Positions 6,542 through 13,476 of a DNA stretch of 13,476 nt are shown piece after piece. Source of the stretch: Bordetella parapertussis. GTDB taxonomy: Bacteria; Pseudomonadota; Gammaproteobacteria; Burkholderiales; Burkholderiaceae_C. Both the position numbers and the translations under genes were made by a program. The notes under the pieces were generated by a model. The model searched no databases and was not told where the DNA came from. It was given only the letters and a program-made list of their open reading frames with translations. Positions within the stretch are counted from its first letter, which is position 1; every line of letters begins with the position of its first letter. The stretch is taken from assembly GCA_945875935.1 (NCBI GenBank), contig CAMCNE010000060.1:1-13476 (forward strand). Reading direction: 5' to 3'.

Positions 6542-7273
6542 TCAATTCTTGTTGTGCCCGATCAGCGAGAGGAACTCGCGTCGCAGGTCGGCATTCTTGA
6601 GGAACGTGCCACGCATCACGCTGTTGATCATCTTGGCCGAGGTGTCCTTGACGCCGCGCCAGTGCATGCAGAAGTGATCGGCCTCCATCACGATGCCCAG
6701 ACCGTCGGGCTTGACGCGGTCCTGCAGCTCATCGGCCAGCATGGTCACCGCCTCTTCCTGAATCTGCGGGCGGCTCATGATCCAGTCGCAAATGCGCGCG
6801 TATTTCGACAGGCCGATCAGGTTCGAGTGCTCGTTGGGCAGGATGCCGATCCACACCCGGCCCATGATCGGACACAGGTGGTGCGAGCAGGCGCTGCGCA
6901 CGGTCACCGGCCCGACGATCATCAATTCATTGAGCCGCGAGATGTTCGGAAACTCGGTGACCGACGGCATCGGCGTGTAGCGCCCGGCAAACACCTCGGT
7001 GAGGAACATCTTGGCCACGCGCTGCGCGGTTTCCTGCGTGTTGTGGTCGCTGTCGGTGTCGATCACCAGCGACTCGAGCACCTGCTGCAACTTGTCCTGC
7101 ACCTCGGCGCGCAGCTCGTCGAGTTCGCCTTCTTGCATGCAGGCCGAGATGTTGTCATTGGCGTGGTAGCGGCAGTCGGCGGCGATCAGCCGATAGCGAA
7201 TGCGCTGCGAGGCGCTCATCTTCGCCAGCTGCTCTTCGGTTCTGAAGACGGGGTTCTCTGGCTCCATGTGCAT
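6542..7273 (-). CDS. folE: GTP cyclohydrolase I
   Basis: 243 residues, somewhat longer than E. coli FolE (222), the excess being at the N-terminus. It converts GTP to 7,8-dihydroneopterin triphosphate, the entry to tetrahydrofolate and other pterins (also queuosine), in the cytoplasm as a homo-oligomer. Zinc ligands match the family: Cys129 and His132 in ACSHHLCP, and Cys202 in DHFCMHWRGV. The block NLIGLSKYARICDW (151-164) and the QEEAVTMLAD segment are typical. The ATG at 7271-7273 is preceded by GAGGAG with 8-nt spacing; an in-frame GTG at 7300 and a second ATG two codons in are less likely starts. It is divergent from rsmB and is followed by the BLUF gene. Whether it is the housekeeping FolE or a second copy cannot be seen here. 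Confidence 0.95.
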   Translation of the reverse strand: MHMEPENPVFRTEEQLAKMSASQRIRYRLIAADCRYHANDNISACMQEGELDELRAEVQDKLQQVLESLVIDTDSDHNTQETAQRVAKMFLTEVFAGRYTPMPSVTEFPNISRLNELMIVGPVTVRSACSHHLCPIMGRVWIGILPNEHSNLIGLSKYARICDWIMSRPQIQEEAVTMLADELQDRVKPDGLGIVMEADHFCMHWRGVKDTSAKMINSVMRGTFLKNADLRREFLSLIGHNKN

Positions 7274-7347
7274 TTGAGCGACTCCTCGGTGTACTGCCAC
7301 GAGGCGGGGAGGGTAACCCAGCTTGCAGCCCTCGTAGACTCAGCCGG
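7274..7347. promoter_or_regulatory. Short divergent promoter region between folE and rsmB
   Basis: Only 74 bp separate the two starts, so both promoters must lie here or run into the opposite gene. I could not assign a convincing -35/-10 pair on either strand. A short inverted repeat GGGT-A-ACCC is at 7311-7319. Assignment rests on layout alone. Confidence 0.3.
7282..7287 (-). promoter_or_regulatory. Ribosome binding site deciding the folE start
   Basis: GAGGAG on the - strand, 8 nt before the ATG at 7273. Confidence 0.65.
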
Positions 7348-8718
7348 GTGAAAGCCCTGCCCCCTGCTATTTTGCCGGCCCGTGGTGCTGCCCAGAGCCC
7401 GCCCGGCGGGGCTGCGGCGCTGGCCAGTCTGCTGGGTCTGACCGCCGACGCGATGGCCGCGGTGCGCTCGGGCCGCTCGTTGACCGATGCCCTTGCCCGC
7501 TGCCCCGCCGAGTTGCGCCCCGGGGTGCAGTCGCTCAGCTTTCACGTGCTGCGCCGGCTTGGCCAGGCGATCGCCGCACGCGAAATGCTGGTGCCCAAGG
7601 CCCCTTCCAAGCCCGTCGATGCCTTGCTGCTGAGCGCGCTGGCCTTGCTGTGGCCCGACGAGCACGCGCCGTATACCGACCACACGCTGGTTGACCAGGC
7701 GGTCACCGCCGCGCGCCAGCGGCAGGCCTCGAGCGCTTCGTTTGTCAATGCGGTGCTCAGGCGTTTCCTGCGCGAGCGAGCGGCCGTGCTTGAGGCCGTG
7801 CAGCGCATCCCGAGCGCGCGCTGCAACCACCCCGACTGGTGGATCGAGCGGCTGCAATCCGACTGGCCCGGGCAATGGCAGGCGCTGCTCGAGGCCAATG
7901 ACGATCACCCGCCGATGACCCTGCGCGTGAATGCCCGCCGCAGCACCGTGGCCGACTACCTGCAGCGGCTGGCCGACGCCGGGCTGGGAGGGCGTGCAGT
8001 GGGCGACCGGGGCGTGGTGCTAGACACCCCCTGCCCGGTGCAGCGGCTGCCCGGCTTTGCCGATGGCGATGTGTCGGTGCAGGACGCCTCGGCGCAGCGC
8101 GCCGCACCGCTGTTGCTGCGCGGTGGCACGCCGCTGGCCGCCGGCGCCCGGGTGCTCGATGCCTGCGCCGCGCCGGGCGGCAAGACCGCGCACCTGCTGG
8201 AGTGCGCCGATCTCGACGTGCTGGCGCTGGATCACGATGCGCAACGACTGTCGCGGGTCGGCGAGTCGCTGGGTCGCCTGCACCTTTCGGCCACCTTGCG
8301 CGCGGGAGATGCCGCCGCACCCGAGGGCTGGTGGGACGGCCGACCGTTCGACGCCATCTTGCTCGATGCGCCGTGTTCGGCTTCGGGCATCGTGCGCCGG
8401 CACCCGGACATCCGCTGGCTTCGTCGTGCCAGCGACATCGCTGCGCTGGCCGCGCTGCAGTCGCGCATGCTCGAGGCGCTGTGGCCGCTGCTGAAGCCGG
8501 GCGGGCGGCTGCTGTACTGCACCTGTTCGGTCTTCAAGGCCGAAGGGCAGGACCGGATCGACGTATTTTTGCAACGCAACATTGACGCTCGACTCGCTGA
8601 GCCCGCACTCTCACCCGGCCACTTGCTGCCGCTGATCGACAATCAACATGGTGCGGGCTTGGCTGAAAACGCCGCCCGTGCAGACGGCTTTTTCTATTCC
8701 CTACTGATCAAGAACTGA
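7348..8718 (+). CDS. rsmB: 16S rRNA (cytosine-967-C5)-methyltransferase
   Basis: 456 residues. RsmB methylates C967 of 16S rRNA using S-adenosylmethionine before subunit assembly. The N-terminal NusB-like RNA-binding domain spans about 20-150 (SFVNAVLRRFLRE near 131-143 is typical). The catalytic Rossmann domain follows: SAM-binding VLDACAAPGGKT (269-280), Cys343 in DAPCSASG, and the nucleophilic Cys393 in YCTCSVF, the paired cysteines expected of m5C methyltransferases. The ending DGFFYSLLIKN is typical. A GTG start is used; no clear Shine-Dalgarno sequence precedes it, but the domain layout leaves little room for another start. It leads the co-directional block with the DUF4390, NtrY-like and NtrX-like genes. 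Confidence 0.95.
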   Translation: MKALPPAILPARGAAQSPPGGAAALASLLGLTADAMAAVRSGRSLTDALARCPAELRPGVQSLSFHVLRRLGQAIAAREMLVPKAPSKPVDALLLSALALLWPDEHAPYTDHTLVDQAVTAARQRQASSASFVNAVLRRFLRERAAVLEAVQRIPSARCNHPDWWIERLQSDWPGQWQALLEANDDHPPMTLRVNARRSTVADYLQRLADAGLGGRAVGDRGVVLDTPCPVQRLPGFADGDVSVQDASAQRAAPLLLRGGTPLAAGARVLDACAAPGGKTAHLLECADLDVLALDHDAQRLSRVGESLGRLHLSATLRAGDAAAPEGWWDGRPFDAILLDAPCSASGIVRRHPDIRWLRRASDIAALAALQSRMLEALWPLLKPGGRLLYCTCSVFKAEGQDRIDVFLQRNIDARLAEPALSPGHLLPLIDNQHGAGLAENAARADGFFYSLLIKN

Positions 8719-8734
8719 CCTCCTGGGCACTGCT

Positions 8735-9349
8735 GTGCATCACCATGCAACGGACCGCTGTCATCCCAAGCCTGGTGCCTTGCGCAGCAGGTGGGGCCGC
8801 GCTTTGCGTGGCTGGTGGCTGGCTTGCGCCATGGCCCTTGTCTCGAGCCTCGCGCTGGCCGAACCGCAACTGACCAGTTTTGAGGTCGTGCGTGGCGAAG
8901 ACGGGCTGACGCTCAGCTTTGCAACGCGCTTTGATCTGCCCGCCAGCGTGGAAGACGCCTTGTTGAAGGGCGTTCCGCTGTATTTCGTGGCCGATGCCAC
9001 CCTGATGCGCGATCGCTGGTACTGGCGTGATCAGTTGATCAGCCGCGTGAGCCGCACCTGGCGGGTGATCTACCAGCCGCTCACCCGAACCTATCGCGTG
9101 AGCTTCGGGGGTTTGAACCAGAGCTATCCGAGCGCTGCCGAGGCCGTTTCTGCCGTGCGCCGCGTGGCGGGCTGGAAGCTGGCCGAGCCCGGGCAGGTCG
9201 ATGCAGGCGACGGCTACTACGTGGAATTCAGCTACAAGCTCGACACCACCTTGCTGCCTCGGCCGATGCAAATTGGCATCGATGGCCAGCCTGACTGGTC
9301 ATTGCATCTCGAGAGGGTCCAGCGCCTGGCCGCGCCCAAGGAACCCTGA
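8735..9349 (+). CDS. Secreted DUF4390 protein
   Basis: 204 residues with a signal peptide: an Arg-rich start (RSRWGRALR), a hydrophobic stretch WWLACAMALVSSLALA, and probable cleavage after ALA before EPQ at about residue 43. The mature part is a beta-rich domain with the YQPLTRTYRVSFGGL block seen in the DUF4390 proteins encoded between rsmB and ntrY in betaproteobacteria. Function is unknown; the constant position before an NtrY-like sensor suggests a periplasmic role linked to it, which is inference. The GTG start is the only one that includes the whole signal peptide, but it lacks a clear ribosome binding site, so the N-terminus is uncertain by up to about 15 residues. Its TGA overlaps the next ATG by one base (TGATG). 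Confidence 0.82.
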   Translation: MHHHATDRCHPKPGALRSRWGRALRGWWLACAMALVSSLALAEPQLTSFEVVRGEDGLTLSFATRFDLPASVEDALLKGVPLYFVADATLMRDRWYWRDQLISRVSRTWRVIYQPLTRTYRVSFGGLNQSYPSAAEAVSAVRRVAGWKLAEPGQVDAGDGYYVEFSYKLDTTLLPRPMQIGIDGQPDWSLHLERVQRLAAPKEP

Positions 9350-11649
9350 TGACCAAAGCCAGCCGCTGGGCATGGGTCATTTCCCTGGTGGTGGTCACCG
9401 GGGCCGCGCTGGTGCTCTCGTTCCTGCTGGCCATCGCCACCAACAACCGCTCTTTTTATGAAGAGCACTACTCGTGGCTGTTCTGGCTGAACCTGACGGT
9501 GGCCGCCTTGCTGATGCTGGTGATCGGCATCGCGGCGGTGCGCATGGTGCTGCGTGTGCAGCGCGGCAAGTTCGGCAGCCGGCTGCTGCTCAAGCTCGCC
9601 GCCATCTTTGCGCTGGTGGGCGTGTTGCCCGGCGTGTTGATCTACACCGTGAGCTACCAGTTCGTCTCGCGTGGCATCGAGAGCTGGTTCGATGTCAGGG
9701 TCGAGGGCGCGCTGGATGCTGGCCTGGCCCTCGGCCGTGGCACCCTGGACGCCCAGATCAACGAGGTGTCGCAGCAGACGCTGCTGGCTGCCGAGCGTCT
9801 GGGTGACATGGGCGGTGACGCTCAGCCGCTGGCGCTCGAGCGTTTGCGCGAGCAAATGGGTGCGAGCGATCTGGCCATCCTCGGCGCGTCGGGCCAGGTG
9901 CTGTTGTCCGTGTCCCGCACGACCGAGCTCAGCAAGCCCGAGCGCCCACCCCTGTCTTTATTGAGCAGCGCGCGGTCCGCTCGTGTGGCCGCCCAACTCG
10001 AGGGGCTGGACGACGACGGCTCGGGCGTGCCCGTGGCCGGCAGCCCGCCGGCGCGCATCCGTGCGCTGGCGATCGTGCCCAGCACCGATGTCGCGCTCGC
10101 CAGACAGGAGCGTTTCTTGATGGCCACCGCGCTGCTGCCAGCGACTTTGGCCACGAACGCGCTGGCCGTGCAGTCGGCCTACCGCGAATACCAGCAACGC
10201 TCGCTGGCCCGCGAAGGTTTGCGCAAGATGTACATCGGCACGCTCACGCTCACGCTGATCCTGGCGGTGTTCGGTGCCTTGCTGCTGGCCGTCACGCTGT
10301 CCAATCAGCTGGTCAAGCCGCTGCTGTTGCTGGCTGAAGGCGTGCGCCAGGTGGCCAAGGGTGATCTGGGCGTCAAGCAGGTGTTCGGCTCGCGCGATGA
10401 ACTGGGCGGCCTGACCCGTTCGTTTGCCGACATGACCGGGCAGCTCTCGGAAGCACGCTCGCTGGTGCAGCGCAGCGTGGCGCAAGTCGAAGCAGCCCGC
10501 ACCAACTTGCAGACCATCCTGGACAACCTGAGCTCGGGCGTCATCGTCTTCGACCGCGAGGGGCTCATTGACACCGTCAACCCCGGCGCCACCCGCATCC
10601 TGCGGCAGCCCTTGTCGGCCTATCGCGGTCGGCGGCTCGATGAGGTCGAGGGCATGGAGGCCTTTGCCGCCATGGTGTGGCGGCGATTCGAGTCGCATGC
10701 CGATGCTGCCGAGTCGGGTGACCGAGGGCATTGGCAAGAGGCCTTCGACATGGAGACCGGCGCCAACCGCGACACCTTGAGCCTGCTGGTGCGCGGGGCG
10801 TTCATGCCGCAAGGCGCGCGGCTGGTGGTGTTTGACGACATCACCGAGCTGGTCTCGGCGCAGCGCATCGAGGCCTGGAGCGAGGTGGCGCGGCGTCTCG
10901 CGCACGAGATCAAGAACCCGCTGACCCCCATCCAGCTGTCGGCCGAGCGGCTCGAGCACAAGCTCGCAGCCAAGCTCGAAGGCGCCGATCAGGCCATGCT
11001 CACGCGCGCGGTGGCGACCATCGTCACGCAGGTTCAGGCGATGAAAACACTGGTCAACGAGTTTCGCGACTATGCGCGGCTGCCCGCCGCACAGTTGCTC
11101 CCGCTAGACCTCAACGTGCTGGTCGCCGAAGTGCTCTCGTTGTATGCCACCGCGCAGGAAGCCGGTACGCTGGTGTTTGCCGCAGCCGCCGATTTGCCGC
11201 TGATCGTGGGTGACGCGACCCAGCTGCGGCAGGTCATTCACAACCTGGTGCAAAACGGCCTGGACGCCGTGGCCGAGCGGCCGGTGGGCCTGGCGCTGGT
11301 GCGCGTGAAGACCGAGGCCGCTTACACCGAACAGGGGGCTGTGAGGGCGGTCAGGCTGCATGTCATCGACAACGGCCCGGGCTTCACCGACAAGGTCCTC
11401 AAGCGCTCGTTCGAGCCCTACGTGACCACCAAGTCCAAGGGAACCGGGTTGGGTCTGGCCGTGGTCAAGAAGATCGCCGACGAGCACGGAGCACGCGCGC
11501 GGTTGATGAATGTGGTGGTCACCGACAGCGCCGGTGCTCAGGGAATTCCGGTGGTCTGCGGAGCCCAAGTTTCGCTATCATTTTCCAAGTTTGCGCTGGC
11601 CCCAGCGCTCACTGTGGCAGCGTCCACCGACACCGCGCCCGCGCACTGA
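9349..11649 (+). CDS. NtrY-like membrane sensor histidine kinase
   Basis: 766 residues. Order: transmembrane helices at about 8-30, 45-66 and 82-103; a periplasmic region of about 190 residues; a fourth helix at about 296-318; HAMP (about 319-372); PAS (about 385-500); kinase core. The phosphoacceptor is His519 in RRLAHEIKNPLTPIQLSAER, an NtrY-type H box. The ATP lid has the N box (Asn632, Asn636), G1 DNGPGF (674-679), the F box FEPYVTTK and G2 KGTGLGL (697-703), so it should be active. NtrY-type kinases pair with NtrX in nitrogen, redox or envelope responses; the signal is unknown. AAGGAA lies 5 nt before the ATG, and the start is coupled to the DUF4390 stop. The NtrX-like gene begins 6 bp downstream. 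Confidence 0.92.
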   Translation: MTKASRWAWVISLVVVTGAALVLSFLLAIATNNRSFYEEHYSWLFWLNLTVAALLMLVIGIAAVRMVLRVQRGKFGSRLLLKLAAIFALVGVLPGVLIYTVSYQFVSRGIESWFDVRVEGALDAGLALGRGTLDAQINEVSQQTLLAAERLGDMGGDAQPLALERLREQMGASDLAILGASGQVLLSVSRTTELSKPERPPLSLLSSARSARVAAQLEGLDDDGSGVPVAGSPPARIRALAIVPSTDVALARQERFLMATALLPATLATNALAVQSAYREYQQRSLAREGLRKMYIGTLTLTLILAVFGALLLAVTLSNQLVKPLLLLAEGVRQVAKGDLGVKQVFGSRDELGGLTRSFADMTGQLSEARSLVQRSVAQVEAARTNLQTILDNLSSGVIVFDREGLIDTVNPGATRILRQPLSAYRGRRLDEVEGMEAFAAMVWRRFESHADAAESGDRGHWQEAFDMETGANRDTLSLLVRGAFMPQGARLVVFDDITELVSAQRIEAWSEVARRLAHEIKNPLTPIQLSAERLEHKLAAKLEGADQAMLTRAVATIVTQVQAMKTLVNEFRDYARLPAAQLLPLDLNVLVAEVLSLYATAQEAGTLVFAAAADLPLIVGDATQLRQVIHNLVQNGLDAVAERPVGLALVRVKTEAAYTEQGAVRAVRLHVIDNGPGFTDKVLKRSFEPYVTTKSKGTGLGLAVVKKIADEHGARARLMNVVVTDSAGAQGIPVVCGAQVSLSFSKFALAPALTVAASTDTAPAH

Positions 11650-11655
11650 GGGCCC

Positions 11656-12393
11656 ATGGCTTGCATTCTTGTTGTTGACGATGAGCTCGGCATCCGAGCG
11701 CTCTTGTCCGAAATACTGACCGACGAAGGTCACACCGTTGATGTGGCCGAAAACGCGGCCCAGGCGCGAGCCGCTCGAGACCGGGCCCGTCCCGATCTGG
11801 TGCTGCTCGACATCTGGATGCCCGACGTCGATGGCGTCACCCTCCTCAAGGAGTGGGGCACCACCGGAATGCTCACCATGCCGGTGATCATGATGAGTGG
11901 CCACGGCACCATAGACACCGCGGTCGAGGCCACCAAGAGCGGCGCGGTTGCCTTTCTTGAAAAGCCGATCACGCTGCAAAAACTGCTCAGTGCGGTGGCC
12001 CAAGGCCTGGCGCGTCCTGCCCCGCGAATTTCGGTCAGTGCTCTGGTCGACAGCAGGAACGTGATGGCCATGGCGACTGCAGACGAAACCGTCGACTTTG
12101 ATGAAGAGGCCGACGAGTCGGATGAGTCCGACGATGCCGACGGTCCGCGTGGCACACCGCCGCTGCCCACTCAGGTGAACGGGCCGCAGCCCGAACAAAG
12201 CTTCGACCTCAACCGCCCGCTGCGCGTGGCGCGCGATGCGTTCGAGAAGAGCTACTTCGAATTTCACCTTGCGCAAGAAGGCGGCAGCATGACCCGCGTG
12301 GCCGAAAAAACCGGCCTGGAGCGCACCCACCTCTATCGCAAGCTCAAGCAGCTTGGCGTCGACCTGTCGCGCGGCAAGCGCGGCGGCTACTGA
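11656..12393 (+). CDS. NtrX-like response regulator lacking the AAA+ domain (receiver plus Fis-type HTH)
   Basis: 245 residues. The receiver (1-120) has the acidic pair Asp8/Asp9, phosphoacceptor Asp52 in LLDIWMPDVDG, Ser81 and Lys103, so phosphorylation by the adjacent NtrY-like kinase is expected. Residues 143-163 are an acidic Asp/Glu/Ser linker. From about 187 the sequence resumes as the NtrX C-terminal region: PLRVARDAFEKSYFEFHL and a Fis-type helix-turn-helix with MTRVAEKTGLERTHLYRKL (212-230). The roughly 230-residue sigma-54-binding ATPase of full-length NtrX (about 450 residues), with its GAFTGA and Walker motifs, is absent, and the frame is intact. It therefore cannot remodel sigma-54 polymerase and probably acts as a simple DNA-binding activator or repressor. 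GAGGG sits 3 nt before the ATG. Confidence 0.9.
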   Translation: MACILVVDDELGIRALLSEILTDEGHTVDVAENAAQARAARDRARPDLVLLDIWMPDVDGVTLLKEWGTTGMLTMPVIMMSGHGTIDTAVEATKSGAVAFLEKPITLQKLLSAVAQGLARPAPRISVSALVDSRNVMAMATADETVDFDEEADESDESDDADGPRGTPPLPTQVNGPQPEQSFDLNRPLRVARDAFEKSYFEFHLAQEGGSMTRVAEKTGLERTHLYRKLKQLGVDLSRGKRGGY

Positions 12394-12426
12394 CCGGCGA
12401 GTGCTCTGCCCAGACACCCGCCGCCC

Positions 12427-13461
12427 ATGAAAAACGCGCCCGACATCCTTAACGGACATGTCTCGTTCGGCATTGCTGGATTCGGCACCTACGCCCCCGA
12501 AAAAGTGGTTTCAGCCGAAACCCTGGCGCAAGAGGCCAACATCCCCGTAGAAAAACTCACCATTGGCATAGGCGTCAAGCACATTCATGTGGCCAATGAC
12601 GACGAGCACCCGTTCACGATGGGTTTGAGTGCGGCCAAAGATGCCCTGGCGGATGCCGGCATCCAGGGCGAAGACCTCGATCTGGTGATCTTTGTCTCAG
12701 GTGGCGACTACGACTACCGAAACTGGTGCCCCTCGAGCGCCGTGGCCCATGCGCTGGGTTGCAGCCATGCCTATGCCTTTGAAGTCAGGAACGGCTGTGC
12801 AGGCGGCAACCTGGCTTGCAACATTGCAGGCGGGCTGATGGACCGCGATGCGTCCATCCAACACGCCCTGGTGATCTGCGCGGACACCCTCAGCCGCATC
12901 GTGTCCACCAAGCTGGCAGAGTGCCACCCGCTGCTGTATTTCGGCGACGGCGCTGCGGCGGTCGTGCTCAAGCGCGACCATCCGCGCTACCGGTTTCTGA
13001 GCTTCGCCGAGCACACCGATGGCGCGCTGGGTGACCTGCTGAAAATCGAGGCCGGTGGCACGCGGCTGCCGATCACGCCTGATTTCAACGACTGGGACAA
13101 GTGCTACGCCAAGGTCGACCCCGAGAAATTTGCGGATCTGATCAACCGGGTCTATCTCAAGGAATACGTCGACGTCATCAAGCTGGCGGTCAGCCGCTCA
13201 GGCCATGAGATGAAGGACATGGACTACATCTTGATGAACCAGGTCAAGAACTCCCTGCGCGCCCACATCCTCGAAGGCATCGAGATGCCCGAGGACCACA
13301 CCTACGTGTCGCTGATCGAATTCGGCCACATCGGCCCGGCAGACTCCCTGTTCACCATGGCCATGGCCCACCGCCAAGGGCTGCTGCCCGAAGGCAACCT
13401 GGCCATCCTGGCCACCAGCGGCATGGGTTTTTCGTGGGCGGCGAGCATCATTCGGTGCTGA
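12427..13461 (+). CDS. KAS III (FabH-like) ketosynthase homolog with exchanged catalytic His/Asn
   Basis: 344 residues, full thiolase-fold KAS III length; the GFSWAASIIRC end matches the FabH GGFTWGSALVRF end. Cys124 in EVRNGCAGGNLAC is at the nucleophile position, and the FGDGAAAVVL block is typical. Aligning the C-terminal third to E. coli FabH without gaps around the site puts Asn271 (LMNQV) where FabH has catalytic His244 (VPHQAN), and His301 (FGHIGPADS) where FabH has Asn274 (HGNTSAAS). It is thus unlikely to be the housekeeping FabH; acyl transfer or condensation in a specialised pathway is possible but unproven. It follows the NtrX-like gene by 33 bp, has no clear Shine-Dalgarno sequence, and could share that transcript or have its own promoter. 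The next gene lies outside the window. Confidence 0.88.
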   Translation: MKNAPDILNGHVSFGIAGFGTYAPEKVVSAETLAQEANIPVEKLTIGIGVKHIHVANDDEHPFTMGLSAAKDALADAGIQGEDLDLVIFVSGGDYDYRNWCPSSAVAHALGCSHAYAFEVRNGCAGGNLACNIAGGLMDRDASIQHALVICADTLSRIVSTKLAECHPLLYFGDGAAAVVLKRDHPRYRFLSFAEHTDGALGDLLKIEAGGTRLPITPDFNDWDKCYAKVDPEKFADLINRVYLKEYVDVIKLAVSRSGHEMKDMDYILMNQVKNSLRAHILEGIEMPEDHTYVSLIEFGHIGPADSLFTMAMAHRQGLLPEGNLAILATSGMGFSWAASIIRC

Positions 13462-13476
13462 GCGGGTAAGGCGCGG

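Noticed and set aside
6554..7351. 265-codon + strand frame opposite folE
   Set aside because: Shadow of folE; the zinc-site and family motifs are on the other strand.
9958..10959. 333-codon - strand frame opposite the NtrY-like kinase
   Set aside because: Shadow; the + strand frame carries the HAMP, PAS and histidine kinase motifs through this stretch.
12061..12240. Frameshift or deletion explaining the missing AAA+ domain in the NtrX-like gene
   Set aside because: The frame is continuous, codon use is normal, and a coherent acidic linker joins two intact domains, so it reads as a genuine short protein.

Overview
The window is GC-rich, densely packed chromosome with no sign of plasmid, phage or IS sequence. 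It most likely comes from a betaproteobacterium of the order Burkholderiales. The support is inferential: the metX-metW pair, the rsmB / DUF4390 / ntrY-like / ntrX-like block, the GST sequence style, and frequent one- to four-base coupled gene junctions. I saw no rRNA, tRNA, CRISPR array or transposase. The largest non-coding gap is the 252-bp divergent region at 2162-2413.

Left part: the window opens inside a glutathione S-transferase gene on the + strand. Its tail overlaps the tail of a convergent gene for a membrane-anchored, stand-alone glutamate-synthase-type FMN/Fe-S oxidoreductase. That gene and metX diverge from the 252-bp region. A + strand unit follows: metX and metW (methionine; ATGA overlap), proA (proline) and a strongly diverged LemA-family membrane protein, possibly linked to proA through a ten-codon mini-ORF.

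Middle: converging on the LemA-like gene, with only 4 bp between stop codons, is a - strand pair. It consists of folE (GTP cyclohydrolase I) followed by a short PixD-type BLUF blue-light receptor with its whole flavin-site residue set intact. This pairing is one of the two most interesting things here.

Right part: rsmB starts divergently from folE and leads a + strand unit of rsmB, a secreted DUF4390 protein, an NtrY-like histidine kinase and an NtrX-like response regulator. The regulator keeps its receiver and Fis-type helix-turn-helix but lacks the central sigma-54-interacting AAA+ ATPase; an acidic linker takes its place. Last is a KAS III (FabH-like) ketosynthase homolog. The nucleophilic Cys is present, but the residues at the positions of the catalytic His and Asn appear exchanged (Asn271 and His301). 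This is the other most interesting observation.

Most of the window is core metabolism, RNA modification and signalling. The accessory-looking elements are the BLUF-folE pair, the AAA-less NtrX and the atypical ketosynthase.
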